Below are positions 17,562-27,525 of a stretch of DNA of 64,000 bases, one piece after another. Position 1 is the stretch's first letter; every line of letters begins with the position of its first letter. The position numbers and the translations under genes are program-made. This stretch comes from an uncultured Treponema sp. (GTDB taxonomy: Bacteria > Spirochaetota > Spirochaetia > Treponematales > Treponemataceae), in the NCBI GenBank assembly GCA_949300145.1, contig CASGDA010000001.1, forward strand, positions 186,001 through 250,000. The letters run 5' to 3'. The notes beneath the pieces are model-generated. The model was not told the DNA's origin. It ran no database searches and saw nothing but the letters and a program-made list of their open reading frames with translations.

Positions 17562-17975
17562 TCAACCTATTTTTTTTCCGGATTCAACAGCCTGTTCCCT
17601 GTTTTTCAATATATCGGAATAGTCAAGCAGCAGACCCTCTTTTTCCAGAACACGCATTAAATTCGCGCACGCCTTTGAATTACCGAAAACACCGGATGAA
17701 ATAACAAACGCCGCACCTTTCTTTCCTGCGACGGTTCCTGACTCTGCGAGGAATTCCTTTACACGTGGAGGAATATTCCCGGAGAACAACCCCTTCTTTT
17801 TAACAACAACGGCTATATAATCAAAAAAGGAAAGCTTAGTCTGACCGGCATCATCCTGACCGTTAAAAGACTCAACCGCCCCGCCGGTTTTTTCAGCCGC
17901 CTTTAAAAGGGCATCGACAATTGACGCAGAACGGCTGTCATCTTTATCACAAAAACTTATCAAAGCAATCCGCAT
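17562..17975 (-). CDS. Flavodoxin-like fold protein of unknown function
   Basis: The protein has 137 residues with alternating beta and alpha segments: MRIALISF at the start, DYIAVVV and KKGAAFVISSGVFG in the middle. These positions correspond to the phosphate loop, the second strand and the later loop of flavodoxin-like proteins. The first loop (CDKDDSRSASI) lacks the usual T/SxTGxT FMN-phosphate motif, so FMN binding is doubtful. It lies between the universal stress gene and the DnaJ-domain gene within the V-ATPase transcription unit. A specific function cannot be assigned. Confidence 0.6.
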   Translation of the reverse strand: MRIALISFCDKDDSRSASIVDALLKAAEKTGGAVESFNGQDDAGQTKLSFFDYIAVVVKKKGLFSGNIPPRVKEFLAESGTVAGKKGAAFVISSGVFGNSKACANLMRVLEKEGLLLDYSDILKNREQAVESGKKIG

Positions 17976-17994
17976 ATTATTTCAATCTCCCTTT

Positions 17995-18483
17995 CTAACT
18001 TATTTTGTAAAGCTGTTCTATCATCTTTTCTTTTACCATAAGAACAGAACAACGGGCGTTAAGCAGAATTGATTTTGAGGAAGACGACAGAAGGTCTTTT
18101 TGATCTATCACACCCCTTTCGTATCCACCCAGCAGAATCGTATCAACAGAAAACTCTTCAGCGGCGGAAACAACCTCGCTCCAAATCACGCCACGGCGGA
18201 AAACAAGCTCGACCTTCACACCCTTGGCTTTTGCAATTTCATCTACATACTGTAAGTACCGCCGTCCGTTTTCATCCAGACTTTGCTCGTATTCCCGCGC
18301 TTCTTCCTCAACAAAAAATTTCCCCAAGGTAAGCTGCCTGATTGTCGCGGTATCGACAACATAAATAGCATATACCTTGCACCGGTACAGTTTCGCCATA
18401 AGAACCGCATACTTAAAGGCGTTTATCGACGAATCGGAGCCGTTTATAACAACCATTATGTTTCTAAAAAGTGGTTTAATCAT
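17995..18483 (-). CDS. Universal stress protein (UspA family)
   Basis: This protein of about 162 residues has a UspA fold. It starts FRNIMVVINGSDSSINAFKYA, which corresponds to the first strand and Asp-loop, and has DTILLGGYERG followed by SSSSKSILLNARCSVLMVK near the C-terminus. The ATP-binding GxxGxxxGS(S) motif appears altered (GGYERGVIDQKDLLSSSSKS), so nucleotide binding is uncertain. The frame is open to 18516, where an ATG overlaps the atpD stop. The ATG at 18483 places the start right before the domain, but no convincing Shine-Dalgarno is seen for either. It directly follows the V-ATPase genes. Confidence 0.8.
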   Translation of the reverse strand: MIKPLFRNIMVVINGSDSSINAFKYAVLMAKLYRCKVYAIYVVDTATIRQLTLGKFFVEEEAREYEQSLDENGRRYLQYVDEIAKAKGVKVELVFRRGVIWSEVVSAAEEFSVDTILLGGYERGVIDQKDLLSSSSKSILLNARCSVLMVKEKMIEQLYKIS

Positions 18484-18499
18484 AACAACACACGCCGTC

Positions 18500-19126
18500 T
18501 TACAGCGTCCCTCCATTTCTTGATTTTAAATTTTTCAAAACAAAAACATTTTCCCGTTCCCTTTCTTCAAGAACACCTTCGATGTAAACCTTCGTTTCCT
18601 GGGTCTGGGGAATAACCTGCTTGTCAAGCGCATTCACACGCCGCTGGGTTTTCTGGACTTCACGTGCCAGCCGCCACACGATTGTCCTGATTGAAGCCAT
18701 CTGGGTAAGAAGGCGCAGCAATTCAAAAAATTCAACAGTAACCTTGTCACAGTCAGCGAAAGAATTACCATATGACCAGGCAGGTTCAGGCTTAGGAAGC
18801 TCAACATCAATTGTTGAGAAACTCATGCCGGCCAGAACGACACGGTTTTCGGTTGATTTAAAATTATAGGAAAGGGAGCGTGAAAGCCTGTCAACCTGTT
18901 CCGTTCCTACGGCCATATACATATGCTTGAGGGATGAATAAGCTTTCTCTATCTGCTTATCGATGTCGCTTTCAAGAAGCTTGACACGCTCAACCATATG
19001 CATCAATTCCATGACAAGAATTTCACGCTTTTGTTCAAGAAGCTCATAACCGTCTTTAGCTATCGCAAGCTGTTCTTTCACTGAGAGGAGATTGGATTTT
19101 GTCGGGGCGAGAGGAAGCCGTGACAT
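18500..19126 (-). CDS. atpD: V/A-type ATP synthase subunit D (central stalk)
   Basis: The protein has 208 residues, mostly two long helices. It opens with PTKSNLLSVKEQLAIAKDGYELLEQKR (in outline: PTKSNLL then AKDGYELLEQKREIL), the hallmark of the V-type D subunit, and ends with helices containing RRVNALDKQVIP. D forms the rotating shaft inside the A3B3 head and connects to F and C. It overlaps the B gene by 1 nt (ATGA-type coupling). The last V-ATPase gene of the cluster, it is followed by the stress-protein gene. Confidence 0.93.
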   Translation of the reverse strand: MSRLPLAPTKSNLLSVKEQLAIAKDGYELLEQKREILVMELMHMVERVKLLESDIDKQIEKAYSSLKHMYMAVGTEQVDRLSRSLSYNFKSTENRVVLAGMSFSTIDVELPKPEPAWSYGNSFADCDKVTVEFFELLRLLTQMASIRTIVWRLAREVQKTQRRVNALDKQVIPQTQETKVYIEGVLEERERENVFVLKNLKSRNGGTL

Positions 19127-20541
19127 TACTCTTTATCCCCTTCAGAATGAATTTTATCCTGGACAGATCCGCCGCCCATATATTTTTCGATTAAAGCGGA
19201 ATTTATCCGGAACAAATCCGCGCGGGGAAGAATCTTCAACAGCTCCCAACCGATATCCAGAGTCTGTTCAATTGTCCTGTTTTCAAATTCACCCTGGGAC
19301 AGGAATTTCTGCTCAAATTTATCACCGAATGCCAGATACTGTTTGTCGGTGTCGCTTAATTCTTCCTCGCCGATAATCGCCGCGAGGCTGCGGATGCTTT
19401 TCACCTTGGAATACGAAGCGAACAACTGGCTGGACAAATCCTTATGATCCTCCCGGGTCATACCTTTCCCTATCCCGTCTTTCATAAGCCTTGAAAGGCT
19501 TGGCAGTCCCGAAACCGGCGGATAAATCCCCTTTTGGGAAAGTTCCCTGTCAAGGACAATCTGCCCTTCCGTTATGTAGCCGGTCAAATCAGGAATAGGA
19601 TGTGAAATATCATCGTTTGGCATTGTCAATATCGGAATCTGGGTGATTGAACCTTCAGACCCTTTTATTTTACCGGCCCTCTCATAAAGCTCCGCAAGAT
19701 CCGAATACAGATACCCCGGATACCCTTTACGACCGGGAACCTCTCCGCGTGTGGTGGAAATTTCCCGGAGAGCCTCGCAATAGTTTGTCATATCAGTTAG
19801 GACCACAAGAACATGCATTCCCTTTTCGTAGGCGAGATATTCAGCCGCCGTAAGGGCGCAGCGCGGTGTAATGATACGCTCTATGGAAGGCGCGTCAGCC
19901 AGCGACAGGAACATGGCCACCTTGGACAAAACCCCGGACTTTTCAAATGTGTCAATAAAGAAGCGCGCTACATCATATTTGATGCCCATGCCGGCGAAGA
20001 CCATGACAAAGCCTTCATCTTCTGAAAGTATTTTCGCCTGCCGTATAATTTGAGCCGTAAGTTTGTTATGCGGCAATCCGTTCCCGGAAAAAACAGGAAG
20101 CTTTTGTCCGCGGATAAGGGTATTCATTCCGTCTATTGCTGAAATACCCGTCTGGATAAAATCACGGGGGTATACACGGGCGAAAGGATTTATGGGACAC
20201 CCGTTGACATTCCGTTTGGCGGAGGAGTAAAGCTCAGGATACCCGTCTATGGGTTTACCCAATCCGTTGAAAATGCGGCCCAAAAGGCCTTCTGAAACAC
20301 GGATTTCCATGGGCGTATCAAGAAACTCGACGGAAGATTCCCTCAAGCTTAAACCTGAAGTTGAACCGAAAATCTGAACAACGCAATATTCCTCGGAAAC
20401 ATCGATTATCCTTCCTGTACGGACGGCACCGGAAGAATCCCTGACCGCGGCTATCTCGCCGTAAAACACATTTTCCCGCCGGTTTACAATAACGATGGGG
20501 CCGTCAACGGAAGACAATCCCCTGTATTCAACGCCTCTCAT
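19126..20541 (-). CDS. atpB: V/A-type ATP synthase subunit B (regulatory, non-catalytic)
   Basis: The protein has 471 residues of the RecA-like ATPase core. It shows [15 protein letters not shown] at the start, [33 protein letters not shown] (a degenerate P-loop, as expected for the non-catalytic subunit), and [19 protein letters not shown] with [13 protein letters not shown]. The length is normal for the family. Three copies alternate with subunit A in the head. The gene overlaps the A gene by 4 nt. Confidence 0.95.
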   Translation of the reverse strand: MRGVEYRGLSSVDGPIVIVNRRENVFYGEIAAVRDSSGAVRTGRIIDVSEEYCVVQIFGSTSGLSLRESSVEFLDTPMEIRVSEGLLGRIFNGLGKPIDGYPELYSSAKRNVNGCPINPFARVYPRDFIQTGISAIDGMNTLIRGQKLPVFSGNGLPHNKLTAQIIRQAKILSEDEGFVMVFAGMGIKYDVARFFIDTFEKSGVLSKVAMFLSLADAPSIERIITPRCALTAAEYLAYEKGMHVLVVLTDMTNYCEALREISTTRGEVPGRKGYPGYLYSDLAELYERAGKIKGSEGSITQIPILTMPNDDISHPIPDLTGYITEGQIVLDRELSQKGIYPPVSGLPSLSRLMKDGIGKGMTREDHKDLSSQLFASYSKVKSIRSLAAIIGEEELSDTDKQYLAFGDKFEQKFLSQGEFENRTIEQTLDIGWELLKILPRADLFRINSALIEKYMGGGSVQDKIHSEGDKE

Positions 20542-22322
20542 ATCGCACCTGCCTTCCGGTAAAATCTGTCCAATTCGTCAAGCTGCTGATTCATGTGGTT
20601 TTCAACAGAAGCGATACCCGCTGTATCATCATTGGCAAAGGTCGTCTTGATACGGACAATCTCTTCCCTGCAGGAAAGGTTCATGATTTTCACGAGGGGA
20701 CAGCCGTTCCTTATGATTTCCAGCGCCCTTTTATAAAAAGACATCATAATGGAAAGGATGAGTATTTGTTTTTCAGGAACGGAATACATATCGATTTCAT
20801 CAAAGGCACTCTGCTGAAGGAATCCGTTCTTTATCATCTCAGCGGCCACAAGCACTATCCGCTCAGTGTCAGGAAGGGCGTCGGGGCCTATAAGACGGAC
20901 AATCTGCTGAAGCCTCTGTTCTTTTTTCAAAAGCTCAAGAGCCTGCATACGGACTGAATTCCACCTGGGATCAAGTTTGTCCCACCAGGGCTTTATTTCC
21001 TCGGCGTACTCCGAATAGGACTCAATCCAGCCTATCGCAGGATAATGGCGCGCGTTCGCCAAATCGCGGTCCAGGGCCCAGAAACACCGGATGAACCGCT
21101 TCGTGTGCTGGGTTACAGGCTCGGAAAAATCACCGCCTGCTGGAGAGACCGCTCCAATCAGACTGACGGATCCGGTTTTATCAGACAGGGAAGTAACACG
21201 TCCCGCCCTCTCGTAGAATTCAGCAAGCCTTGTGGGAAGATATGCGGGATACCCTTCCTCCGCCGGCATTTCCTCCATGCGGCCGGAAAGTTCCCTGAGG
21301 GCTTCCGCCCACCGGCTTGTGGAATCCGCCATGATAGCGACATCAAGCCCCATATCCCTGTAGTATTCCGCCAGGGTTATACCTGAATAAAGGGACACCT
21401 CCCTGGCCGCCACAGGCATATTTGACGTATTCGCGATTAAAATCGTCCGTTCCATCAGGGAACGTCCTGTCCTGGGGTCTATCAACCCGGGGAATTCCGA
21501 GAGGACGTCCGTCATCTCGTTGCCCCTTTCACCGCACCCGATATAAACAATTATATCAGCGTCACACCATTTCGCGATGGCATGCTGGGTCATGGTTTTT
21601 CCTGTTCCGAAACCACCTGGGATTGCAGCCGTTCCCCCCTTGGAGAGAGGGAAAAACACGTCAATAACCCTTTGCCCTGTTATAAGCGGTTCGGAAACGG
21701 AAAGCTTTTGGGTGAAAGGTCTGGGGGAACGGACCGGCCAGTAATGGGAAAGATATATATTTTCCCCCAGCTCGGTTGCGCCTATTTTCTGCTCCACCGT
21801 GTATTCCCCGCCGCCGGAAAATTCCGCAAGAGTCCTTCCCCGCACAGAAGGAGGAACCATAATCGAATGACTGACGGAATCCGTCTCCTTTACGGACCCC
21901 AGTATAATGCCGGGTTTAATGGGCATACCTGCCTTAACTTCCTCAGCGGGAACAAAGATCCACTTTTTTGAGATGTCCAAAGGCTCGCTGCGGACACCGG
22001 GCTTCAAAAAAGCGCCTGAATCGCTGAATAATCTTTCAAGCGGCCTCTGTATGCCGTCATAAATGGTGCCGATCAATCCCGGCCCGAGCCTGACAGAGAG
22101 AGGCCGGCGGCGGCAGACAACTTTCTCGCCGACCGTCATTCCCGTCACGTCTTCATATATCTGGAGTGTGGCGAGACCGCCTTTCATCCGGATTATTTCA
22201 CCGGTCACAGCCTGCTCCCCGACTTCCACCACATCGTAAAGACCGCAGGAGTCCAAACCTTCCGCATAAACTATCGGACCGGAAATTCTTGTTATCTTAC
22301 CTTCTACTTCGTAAACGCTCAC
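20538..22322 (-). CDS. atpA: V/A-type ATP synthase subunit A (catalytic)
   Basis: This 594-residue catalytic subunit has the Walker A loop PGGFGTGKT (residues 235-243), the GERGNEM motif (264-270), [13 protein letters not shown] and [11 protein letters not shown]. The A-specific insertion (about residues 110-205) that separates V-type A from F-type beta is present. It hydrolyses or makes ATP in the cytoplasmic head. The P-loop reads GGFGTGKT rather than the common GPFGSGKT, a conservative change. It follows the E gene by 12 nt. Confidence 0.95.
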   Translation of the reverse strand: MSVYEVEGKITRISGPIVYAEGLDSCGLYDVVEVGEQAVTGEIIRMKGGLATLQIYEDVTGMTVGEKVVCRRRPLSVRLGPGLIGTIYDGIQRPLERLFSDSGAFLKPGVRSEPLDISKKWIFVPAEEVKAGMPIKPGIILGSVKETDSVSHSIMVPPSVRGRTLAEFSGGGEYTVEQKIGATELGENIYLSHYWPVRSPRPFTQKLSVSEPLITGQRVIDVFFPLSKGGTAAIPGGFGTGKTMTQHAIAKWCDADIIVYIGCGERGNEMTDVLSEFPGLIDPRTGRSLMERTILIANTSNMPVAAREVSLYSGITLAEYYRDMGLDVAIMADSTSRWAEALRELSGRMEEMPAEEGYPAYLPTRLAEFYERAGRVTSLSDKTGSVSLIGAVSPAGGDFSEPVTQHTKRFIRCFWALDRDLANARHYPAIGWIESYSEYAEEIKPWWDKLDPRWNSVRMQALELLKKEQRLQQIVRLIGPDALPDTERIVLVAAEMIKNGFLQQSAFDEIDMYSVPEKQILILSIMMSFYKRALEIIRNGCPLVKIMNLSCREEIVRIKTTFANDDTAGIASVENHMNQQLDELDRFYRKAGAI

Positions 22323-22334
22323 AGTGACGCTCCA

Positions 22335-22979
22335 TCAATTGGAATTTCCCGCTACGGAAAAAACATCCGGTCCCAAAAGCCTTACGGCAAGCTCCTCCCG
22401 GTGTTCCTGCAAAATCTCATCCCGTAATTCAGCGCAGGTAACACGGCAGAAAACAAAACCGTCATCAGTTTGAATAAAAAAACCGTCATCAAGCCCGCGG
22501 GAACGGGCTTCGGAATCCGAGAGCTCTTTCATTGAAAGAACCGTTGAATTTTTCAGCCGCCCGGAAATCAACCGCTCAATATCCCCGTCATGATAGCCGC
22601 AGTAAAAGACATTAAGTTTTCTGCCTTCCAGCGCCGGAGAATATTTGGAAAGCAAAACGCCTAAAAGACCGAGCTTTTTTTCAGTTCCTGCTGAAGCGAA
22701 CCAACTGTCCAAAGCGTTTTGAACGGCACCGTCGATGTAAGCAATCAAACGCCGCTGTTTTTCCAGAGGGACAGCAGCCTCCGCATCCTTCCGGTAGGAA
22801 TCAAGCATATGCCCGTATTCCTCCTTTTTCTGGACACTCATCTTTTCAAAACGCTCGGCCGCTTCCCGTTCGATTCCGATACAGTCACTTTCGGCGGCTT
22901 TTAAAATCTTATCGGCCTTACGCCGTGCGTCTTCCTGAATTTCCCTGTCGAGAATTTCCGTTGAACGAAGTTCTTCCAT
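22335..22979 (-). CDS. atpE: V/A-type ATP synthase subunit E (peripheral stalk)
   Basis: The protein has 214 residues. An N-terminal charged helix (residues 1-75, with heptad-like Ala/Glu/Lys pattern) is followed by a globular C-terminal domain. This is the layout of E, which pairs with G/H to form the peripheral stalk. The stretch CGYHDGDIERLISGRL and the ending RDEILQEHREELAVRLLG match the position of the conserved C-terminal domain. Overall sequence similarity to well-known E subunits is modest, and the assignment rests on architecture plus position between F and A. Confidence 0.8.
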   Translation of the reverse strand: MEELRSTEILDREIQEDARRKADKILKAAESDCIGIEREAAERFEKMSVQKKEEYGHMLDSYRKDAEAAVPLEKQRRLIAYIDGAVQNALDSWFASAGTEKKLGLLGVLLSKYSPALEGRKLNVFYCGYHDGDIERLISGRLKNSTVLSMKELSDSEARSRGLDDGFFIQTDDGFVFCRVTCAELRDEILQEHREELAVRLLGPDVFSVAGNSN

Positions 22980-23033
22980 AACTATTCATCCCGATTTATC
23001 CGATTAAAAGGACATAAAACAAACCGCGCACGT

Positions 23034-23375
23034 TTACACATGCACCCCGATAGCCTCACGGATAGAATCCGTAAGCGTTTTACGTCCCTCCAAATGACCA
23101 TGAAGCCCCGGAATTTCAACAATGAGGGGATAATCCGCTTTCATCTGCCAGTCCCGGACTTCCTCCTCAAGCATCGAAACGACCTCTTCAGTCAGTATGA
23201 GGATTTTCGGAAGCTCCTCTTCGGAAGAGACTGAGGCAGCGAGCCTGTTTCCCCGGCCGGTGACACGGAAAAAAGCGTCCTTCGCTTCTTCCCGTCCGTT
23301 GACGATTATGCCTTCCACACCGACAAGCCTGAAACCCAGGACAACAGCGCGTCCTCCGATAATACAGTATTTCAC
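23034..23375 (-). CDS. atpF: V/A-type ATP synthase subunit F (central stalk)
   Basis: This 113-residue small alpha/beta protein opens MKYCIIGGRAVVLGFRLVGV, typical of V-type F subunits, with KILILTEEVVSMLEEEV in the middle and YPLIVEIPG near the C-terminus. F binds D in the rotor shaft. It follows the K gene by 13 nt. The 54 nt between its stop and the E gene hold no feature. Confidence 0.9.
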   Translation of the reverse strand: MKYCIIGGRAVVLGFRLVGVEGIIVNGREEAKDAFFRVTGRGNRLAASVSSEEELPKILILTEEVVSMLEEEVRDWQMKADYPLIVEIPGLHGHLEGRKTLTDSIREAIGVHV

Positions 23376-23388
23376 AACAGCCGGTATG

Positions 23389-23685
23389 TCAAAGCAGGAT
23401 TATCAGAAGGGCGACAAGGAATCCCCAAAGGCAAATACCTTCGGCGAGACCCACAAACGGCAGGGCTTTTCCGGAAAGCTCGGCATTTTCGCTCATTGCC
23501 CCCATAGCCGCGGCGCCTATCCGGCCTACAGCCATACCGCCGGCTATACAGGCGATGCCGACCGCAACCGCCGCCGCGATGTATTTGAGCCCGGAAGAGG
23601 ACACAGCAGCCCCGGAGCTCTGCGCAAAAAGCCCGCAGACAGAAACTGCAAGACAAACCACAATGAAAACAGCCTTTTTACTCAT
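23389..23685 (-). CDS. atpK: V/A-type ATP synthase subunit K (membrane rotor ring)
   Basis: The protein has 98 residues. An N-terminal segment (1-21) ending AVSVCGLFAQ looks like a signal peptide, so the mature proteolipid would be a single two-helix hairpin (about residues 33-98). The second helix carries the ion-binding glutamate in LPFVGLAEGICLWG. The usual Na-type Gln/Thr ligands are not obvious, so proton coupling is possible, but this cannot be settled by eye. It lies 31 nt after the I gene. Confidence 0.9.
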   Translation of the reverse strand: MSKKAVFIVVCLAVSVCGLFAQSSGAAVSSSGLKYIAAAVAVGIACIAGGMAVGRIGAAAMGAMSENAELSGKALPFVGLAEGICLWGFLVALLIILL

Positions 23686-23716
23686 ATGGAACTCCTTATA
23701 ACCATATATTTATAGT

Positions 23717-25699
23717 TTAATTGTCTTTATATTTAAAGCGGAAAGGCGTAAATTCCTTCCCCGTTTCCGTGAAAAATTTTGAAAAGAATTCATAATACTG
23801 AAGCCTTATAACCTGAATCGCAACGATAAGCCCTTCAAGAACTATTATGATGAAATTTCCGAAAATGGTGACAGCCAGTCCTCCCGCGGAAAGAGAGCCG
23901 CCCACAAGGTTTGTCATGGTAAAAACAATGTAGCTGAGAACGGCATGGGAAAGGGCGAAGGCTCCCACACGCAGGAAACTTACCGAATTGGAAATGTACG
24001 TGGAAACAACTTCCAGAAGCTCGACGACACCCTCAATAAAAGCTGAAAAAATACCGTTTTCAAACACATTTTCCTCATGCTCGATAATCCGGGTTATCGG
24101 TGAAGCGAAAAACAGTCCCAGAAGAGGCAGGGCTATCATAACCACATCAAAAATCCCGAACTCCCCGTTGAAAAAGGCTATGCGTATAACCATGGCGACC
24201 ACATACCAGAAAAACCAGGCACCGCAGATTCCCGTTTTACTGAAAATCGCGCGGGCGGGACGCCCCAATGAAAACTGGTTGATAATGTTAATTATAAGCC
24301 CGATGGAATTTATCACAAAACCGACGCACAGGGTAAAGGCGAAAAAGAACATCAGTTTGTCAATGGAGTCAGCGGAAGGCATAAGATGAAGTATCTTATC
24401 GTGGGGTTCCCCGAACAGCCCTGTCACCCAGCGGCTGAAAGGCACGAGAACCTGTCCGTTTGTAAAAAATTCACCTGTCAGCAGCCCCATAATCATAGAC
24501 GAACAGCCTATGGCGACAAAAATAGGGCCGAATTTCCTCCATTTGTTGATAATACGCAGTTTCCCGGACAGCATTATAAGACCGAGAACGAAAAACACCA
24601 TCCCCTGCCCTAAATCCCCGAACATAATCCCGAAAAGAAGGGTGAAGAAAAAAGCCACCATGGGAGTCGGATCAATTGTACCGTACAGAGGGGCTCCGTA
24701 ACTGAAAACCATTCTTTCAAAGCTTTTTGTCAAAGCGTTGTGCTTGTATTTGACAGGAACCTTTTCCCGTCCGTTCTTTATAGAGGGCACTTCTTCAGGA
24801 GAATAAAGCCTGATGGCGATTCTTCCCTCGGTCAGATTATCCAAATCCCGCATGATTCTGGAAGCATCATCAGCGGGAATCCAGCCGGAAATACGGTATA
24901 CAAGCTGGGTGGCTTCAAGTTTATCCCTCACCTTGGAAATCTGGGTTTCCAGGGAAAATGTCTGCAAAAGGGAAACAAGTTCCGGCCCTTTCAATTTGGC
25001 GAAATTACGCTTTTCCTCAATGATAAGCCCAGCGTTTTTTTCAGCATCCTTCACCTGTTTCTCAAGGCCCTCGAGAACACCGTCCGGAACACCTTTGAAA
25101 TCCTTGGAAATCTCAAGATTGACAAACCCGAAACGCTTCAACTCGCTGTCCAGGGCGAACCTGCCCTTCTTGGAAGAAGCGGCGAGAATCCTGCTTTTGT
25201 CTTCACCGAGGGCGACGACCACAGCCCTGTCACCCAGCGTGAATCTCAAATCCTCAAAAACCGCCGGGTCTATTTTACCAATCCTGAAAGTCAAAAAAGT
25301 CAGGTGTTCCAGCTCGGAATACGAAACCTTCAGATTCGCGAAAGCCTTGGCTTCCGTATAAGCGGAAGAAACACGTTTATACAATTCCGCGTTCTCGGTT
25401 TCCCGCTTGCGTATATCATCCACCGCGGAAATAATCCTGACAGCGGCTTCCTCGTCTTCTTTGGACGGCAGTGTTGTGGAGGGGGAATATTCATCCGCAT
25501 CCGGAATCCCAAGGTACACACGGCTTTCTTTCAGTCTTTCCAAAATCCGTCCCTGGAGACCATCGCCGGAATCATAATTTCCGGAAACATCCTGCTGGAG
25601 CTGGAATTCCGCTTTTTTCCCTATATATTCCAGAACACGGTCAATATCCTGCCGGAGAATCATCAATTCCGCCATTTTCATAGGAGCAGTTTTAAGCAT
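23717..25699 (-). CDS. atpI: V/A-type ATP synthase subunit I (membrane stator, a-subunit)
   Basis: The protein has 660 residues. A long cytoplasmic N-terminal half (1-345) with coiled stretches is followed by about seven to eight membrane spans. The membrane half includes PTPMVAFFFTLLFGIMFGDLGQG (in outline: TPMVAFFF then GIMFGDLGQG), conserved in this family. The final helices SNSVSFLRVGAFALSHAVL include the essential arginine (FLRVGAFAL) that works with the K-subunit glutamate. The start ATG overlaps the C stop by 8 nt and has GGGGGA upstream. Confidence 0.94.
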   Translation of the reverse strand: MLKTAPMKMAELMILRQDIDRVLEYIGKKAEFQLQQDVSGNYDSGDGLQGRILERLKESRVYLGIPDADEYSPSTTLPSKEDEEAAVRIISAVDDIRKRETENAELYKRVSSAYTEAKAFANLKVSYSELEHLTFLTFRIGKIDPAVFEDLRFTLGDRAVVVALGEDKSRILAASSKKGRFALDSELKRFGFVNLEISKDFKGVPDGVLEGLEKQVKDAEKNAGLIIEEKRNFAKLKGPELVSLLQTFSLETQISKVRDKLEATQLVYRISGWIPADDASRIMRDLDNLTEGRIAIRLYSPEEVPSIKNGREKVPVKYKHNALTKSFERMVFSYGAPLYGTIDPTPMVAFFFTLLFGIMFGDLGQGMVFFVLGLIMLSGKLRIINKWRKFGPIFVAIGCSSMIMGLLTGEFFTNGQVLVPFSRWVTGLFGEPHDKILHLMPSADSIDKLMFFFAFTLCVGFVINSIGLIINIINQFSLGRPARAIFSKTGICGAWFFWYVVAMVIRIAFFNGEFGIFDVVMIALPLLGLFFASPITRIIEHEENVFENGIFSAFIEGVVELLEVVSTYISNSVSFLRVGAFALSHAVLSYIVFTMTNLVGGSLSAGGLAVTIFGNFIIIVLEGLIVAIQVIRLQYYEFFSKFFTETGKEFTPFRFKYKDN

Positions 25700-26705
25700 C
25701 TAAATCCCCCACAAATTCATTCATCTGGTTTTCGGATGCGCCCATCCTTATTCCTTCAGCCGCAACCCTTATCATATATTCCTGCAGTCTCTGTATTTTA
25801 AAAAAAGAAACCAGAATTCCCACAGTAAACTGACTCTGATGAAAACGCGTTTGCGCGGCCCTGTAAATCTTTCTCTGAATTTTAAGGCCCAGCCACCTCG
25901 GATCCAACTGCCAGAAACCGTTTTCATCCTCGGGATTAAGAAGATGGAAGTATTTCCAGTTCTTCCACTCGCTGATTGAATCCAGAGGCTTTCTCAGAAC
26001 AGCGGCGGCCGGTTCAGTCAACACAGCCTTCACCTCAGGACTTTCACCGGAACCTGCCAGCATGGGGAGGATTTCCTCTTCTGACATCTTGTAGTACACA
26101 CGGAGCCGCAACGCCCATACAACATTCTGCAGTATGATTTCCTCACGGACGAAATCCTCAACCGCCGCACGGTCCTTCCCGGAAAGAAGATTCAGCGCGG
26201 TCCAAATCCCCATGAAGTACTGGTTATCCAGGCGGTTTTCCCATTTTACACGGAGTTTTTCGTCAGGAACCCGGTCAAACCAGCTGTAAGGGGTTCCCGC
26301 CGTCATCGCGCCGATATCCGGCCATGCATCAGTTTTTAACGATGAGAAAGGCGCGATATTCACCAGATAAGGCTTTTCCGCCCCGGACAAGACAGACTGG
26401 CAGGCGGTTTTTATGTTGTTGCAATCGTAAAATGAAAGAAAAGCCAGCGACAGGGGATCAGGCTTGTCATACATTTTCACAAGGGAAACAAAGTCAGCAG
26501 CGCTCTGTTCCGCGACACGGCGCTCCAAAAGCTGCGCAAGCCTTCCCTCGGGAACAAGGGGAACATCGTCATTGAACAGAAGGGACCATAAATCCGAAAC
26601 ATGGCTTTTCTCAAAGAGCTTTTTCGCGCGTTCCCCTACAAAGGCTCTGGAATACATTCCGCTTGCCTTTGCGTAAACGAAAGCATCAGCGGCGACCTTA
26701 TCCAT
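25692..26705 (-). CDS. atpC: V/A-type ATP synthase subunit C (rotor cap)
   Basis: This 337-residue all-helical protein is of the V-type C/V0-d family, which links the D-F shaft to the K ring. It shows ADAFVYAKASGMYSRAF near the N-terminus, DNQYFMGIWTAL and a run of charged helices such as NVVWALRLRVYYKMSEEEI. The length is normal for prokaryotic C subunits. It lies 3 nt after the G/H gene and overlaps the I gene. It is the least conserved subunit by sequence, so context adds weight. Confidence 0.88.
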   Translation of the reverse strand: MDKVAADAFVYAKASGMYSRAFVGERAKKLFEKSHVSDLWSLLFNDDVPLVPEGRLAQLLERRVAEQSAADFVSLVKMYDKPDPLSLAFLSFYDCNNIKTACQSVLSGAEKPYLVNIAPFSSLKTDAWPDIGAMTAGTPYSWFDRVPDEKLRVKWENRLDNQYFMGIWTALNLLSGKDRAAVEDFVREEIILQNVVWALRLRVYYKMSEEEILPMLAGSGESPEVKAVLTEPAAAVLRKPLDSISEWKNWKYFHLLNPEDENGFWQLDPRWLGLKIQRKIYRAAQTRFHQSQFTVGILVSFFKIQRLQEYMIRVAAEGIRMGASENQMNEFVGDLDA

Positions 26706-26708
26706 AGG

Positions 26709-27026
26709 CTACTTCCCGGAAAAAACAGATTCCACGAAAGCGTTGAATGCTTCAACATTTTTGGGAAGGGATTCGAGGCGGGCGGCGTAGTTTTTATATT
26801 CCAGACCGCGGGCGGCGTCACATTCTTCTTTTCCGGCTTTGTACCATGACTCCAACTCGGCGATGAGCCCTTCATATTTAGTCCGGTACTCCGCTTCCGC
26901 TTTCTGCTTCGCTTCCGCCCGTCTTTTATCCGCTTCCTGCTGGGCTTCCAAAGCGAGCTCAGAGGCGGCGGATTCCACTTCCATCAAATGGCCCAGAATA
27001 TCCTGTTCAGTGGAAAAATCACCCAC
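26709..27026 (-). CDS. V/A-type ATP synthase subunit G/H (peripheral stalk)
   Basis: The protein has 105 residues and is almost entirely one helix, with an Ala/Glu/Lys-rich heptad pattern (ASELALEAQQEADKRRAEAK, then residues to 55). This is typical of the G/H subunit that dimerises with E. Its place as first V-ATPase gene before C fits operons of this type. It begins 11 nt after the PTS IIA-like gene. It is assigned by structure and context, since such short coils carry few diagnostic residues. Confidence 0.8.
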   Translation of the reverse strand: MGDFSTEQDILGHLMEVESAASELALEAQQEADKRRAEAKQKAEAEYRTKYEGLIAELESWYKAGKEECDAARGLEYKNYAARLESLPKNVEAFNAFVESVFSGK

Positions 27027-27037
27027 ACCATCCCCCT

Positions 27038-27511
27038 TTATAGAGAATCCGTCAGTTCATCCTCAAACCGGCAGATAACCGAATGCACTCCCTCCGCTGT
27101 TTTTTCATTAATTATTGAAGGGTAAAATTCAGGATTCTCCAGTAAAAGGGCCAGCCGGCGGAGAACCCTCAGATAACTGAAACAATCACCGCCGGGGGAA
27201 AGAATCAAAAAAACAATGTGGACAGGCAGTCCGTCAAGAGAATCATAATCCAGACCCTTCCGGGAAATTCCGATGACGCCGCACATTTCCCTGATGGAAT
27301 CAAGCCGGGCATGGGGGACGGCGATGCCGGCTTTTATACCGGTGGAAAGCTTTGTCTCCCTTTCATTTATGGCTTCCAGAATATCCCTGCGCAGCGGCAA
27401 TCCGGTTTTGGAAATGAAGACATCGACAAGTTCCTCGAAAACTTCCTCTTTGTCTTCGCTTTCCAAATCAACTTTTATCATTGCCGGAGAAAAAATTTTG
27501 CCGAGTATCAT
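27038..27511 (-). CDS. PTS EIIA-like protein (fructose/nitrogen PtsN type)
   Basis: The protein has 157 residues with the EIIA type-2 fold. The phosphorylatable histidine is His67 in GIAVPHARLDS, preceded by RETKLSTGIKAG, both highly conserved. VFLILSPGGDCFSYLRVLRRLALLL is the matching later segment. It would accept a phosphate from HPr or NPr. No EIIB or EIIC gene lies nearby, so a regulatory role is more likely than sugar transport. CGGAG lies 6 nt before the start. It is placed 11 nt ahead of the V-ATPase genes and 14 nt after secG, apparently on one transcript. Confidence 0.88.
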   Translation of the reverse strand: MILGKIFSPAMIKVDLESEDKEEVFEELVDVFISKTGLPLRRDILEAINERETKLSTGIKAGIAVPHARLDSIREMCGVIGISRKGLDYDSLDGLPVHIVFLILSPGGDCFSYLRVLRRLALLLENPEFYPSIINEKTAEGVHSVICRFEDELTDSL

Positions 27512-27525
27512 ATAACACTCCGGGT

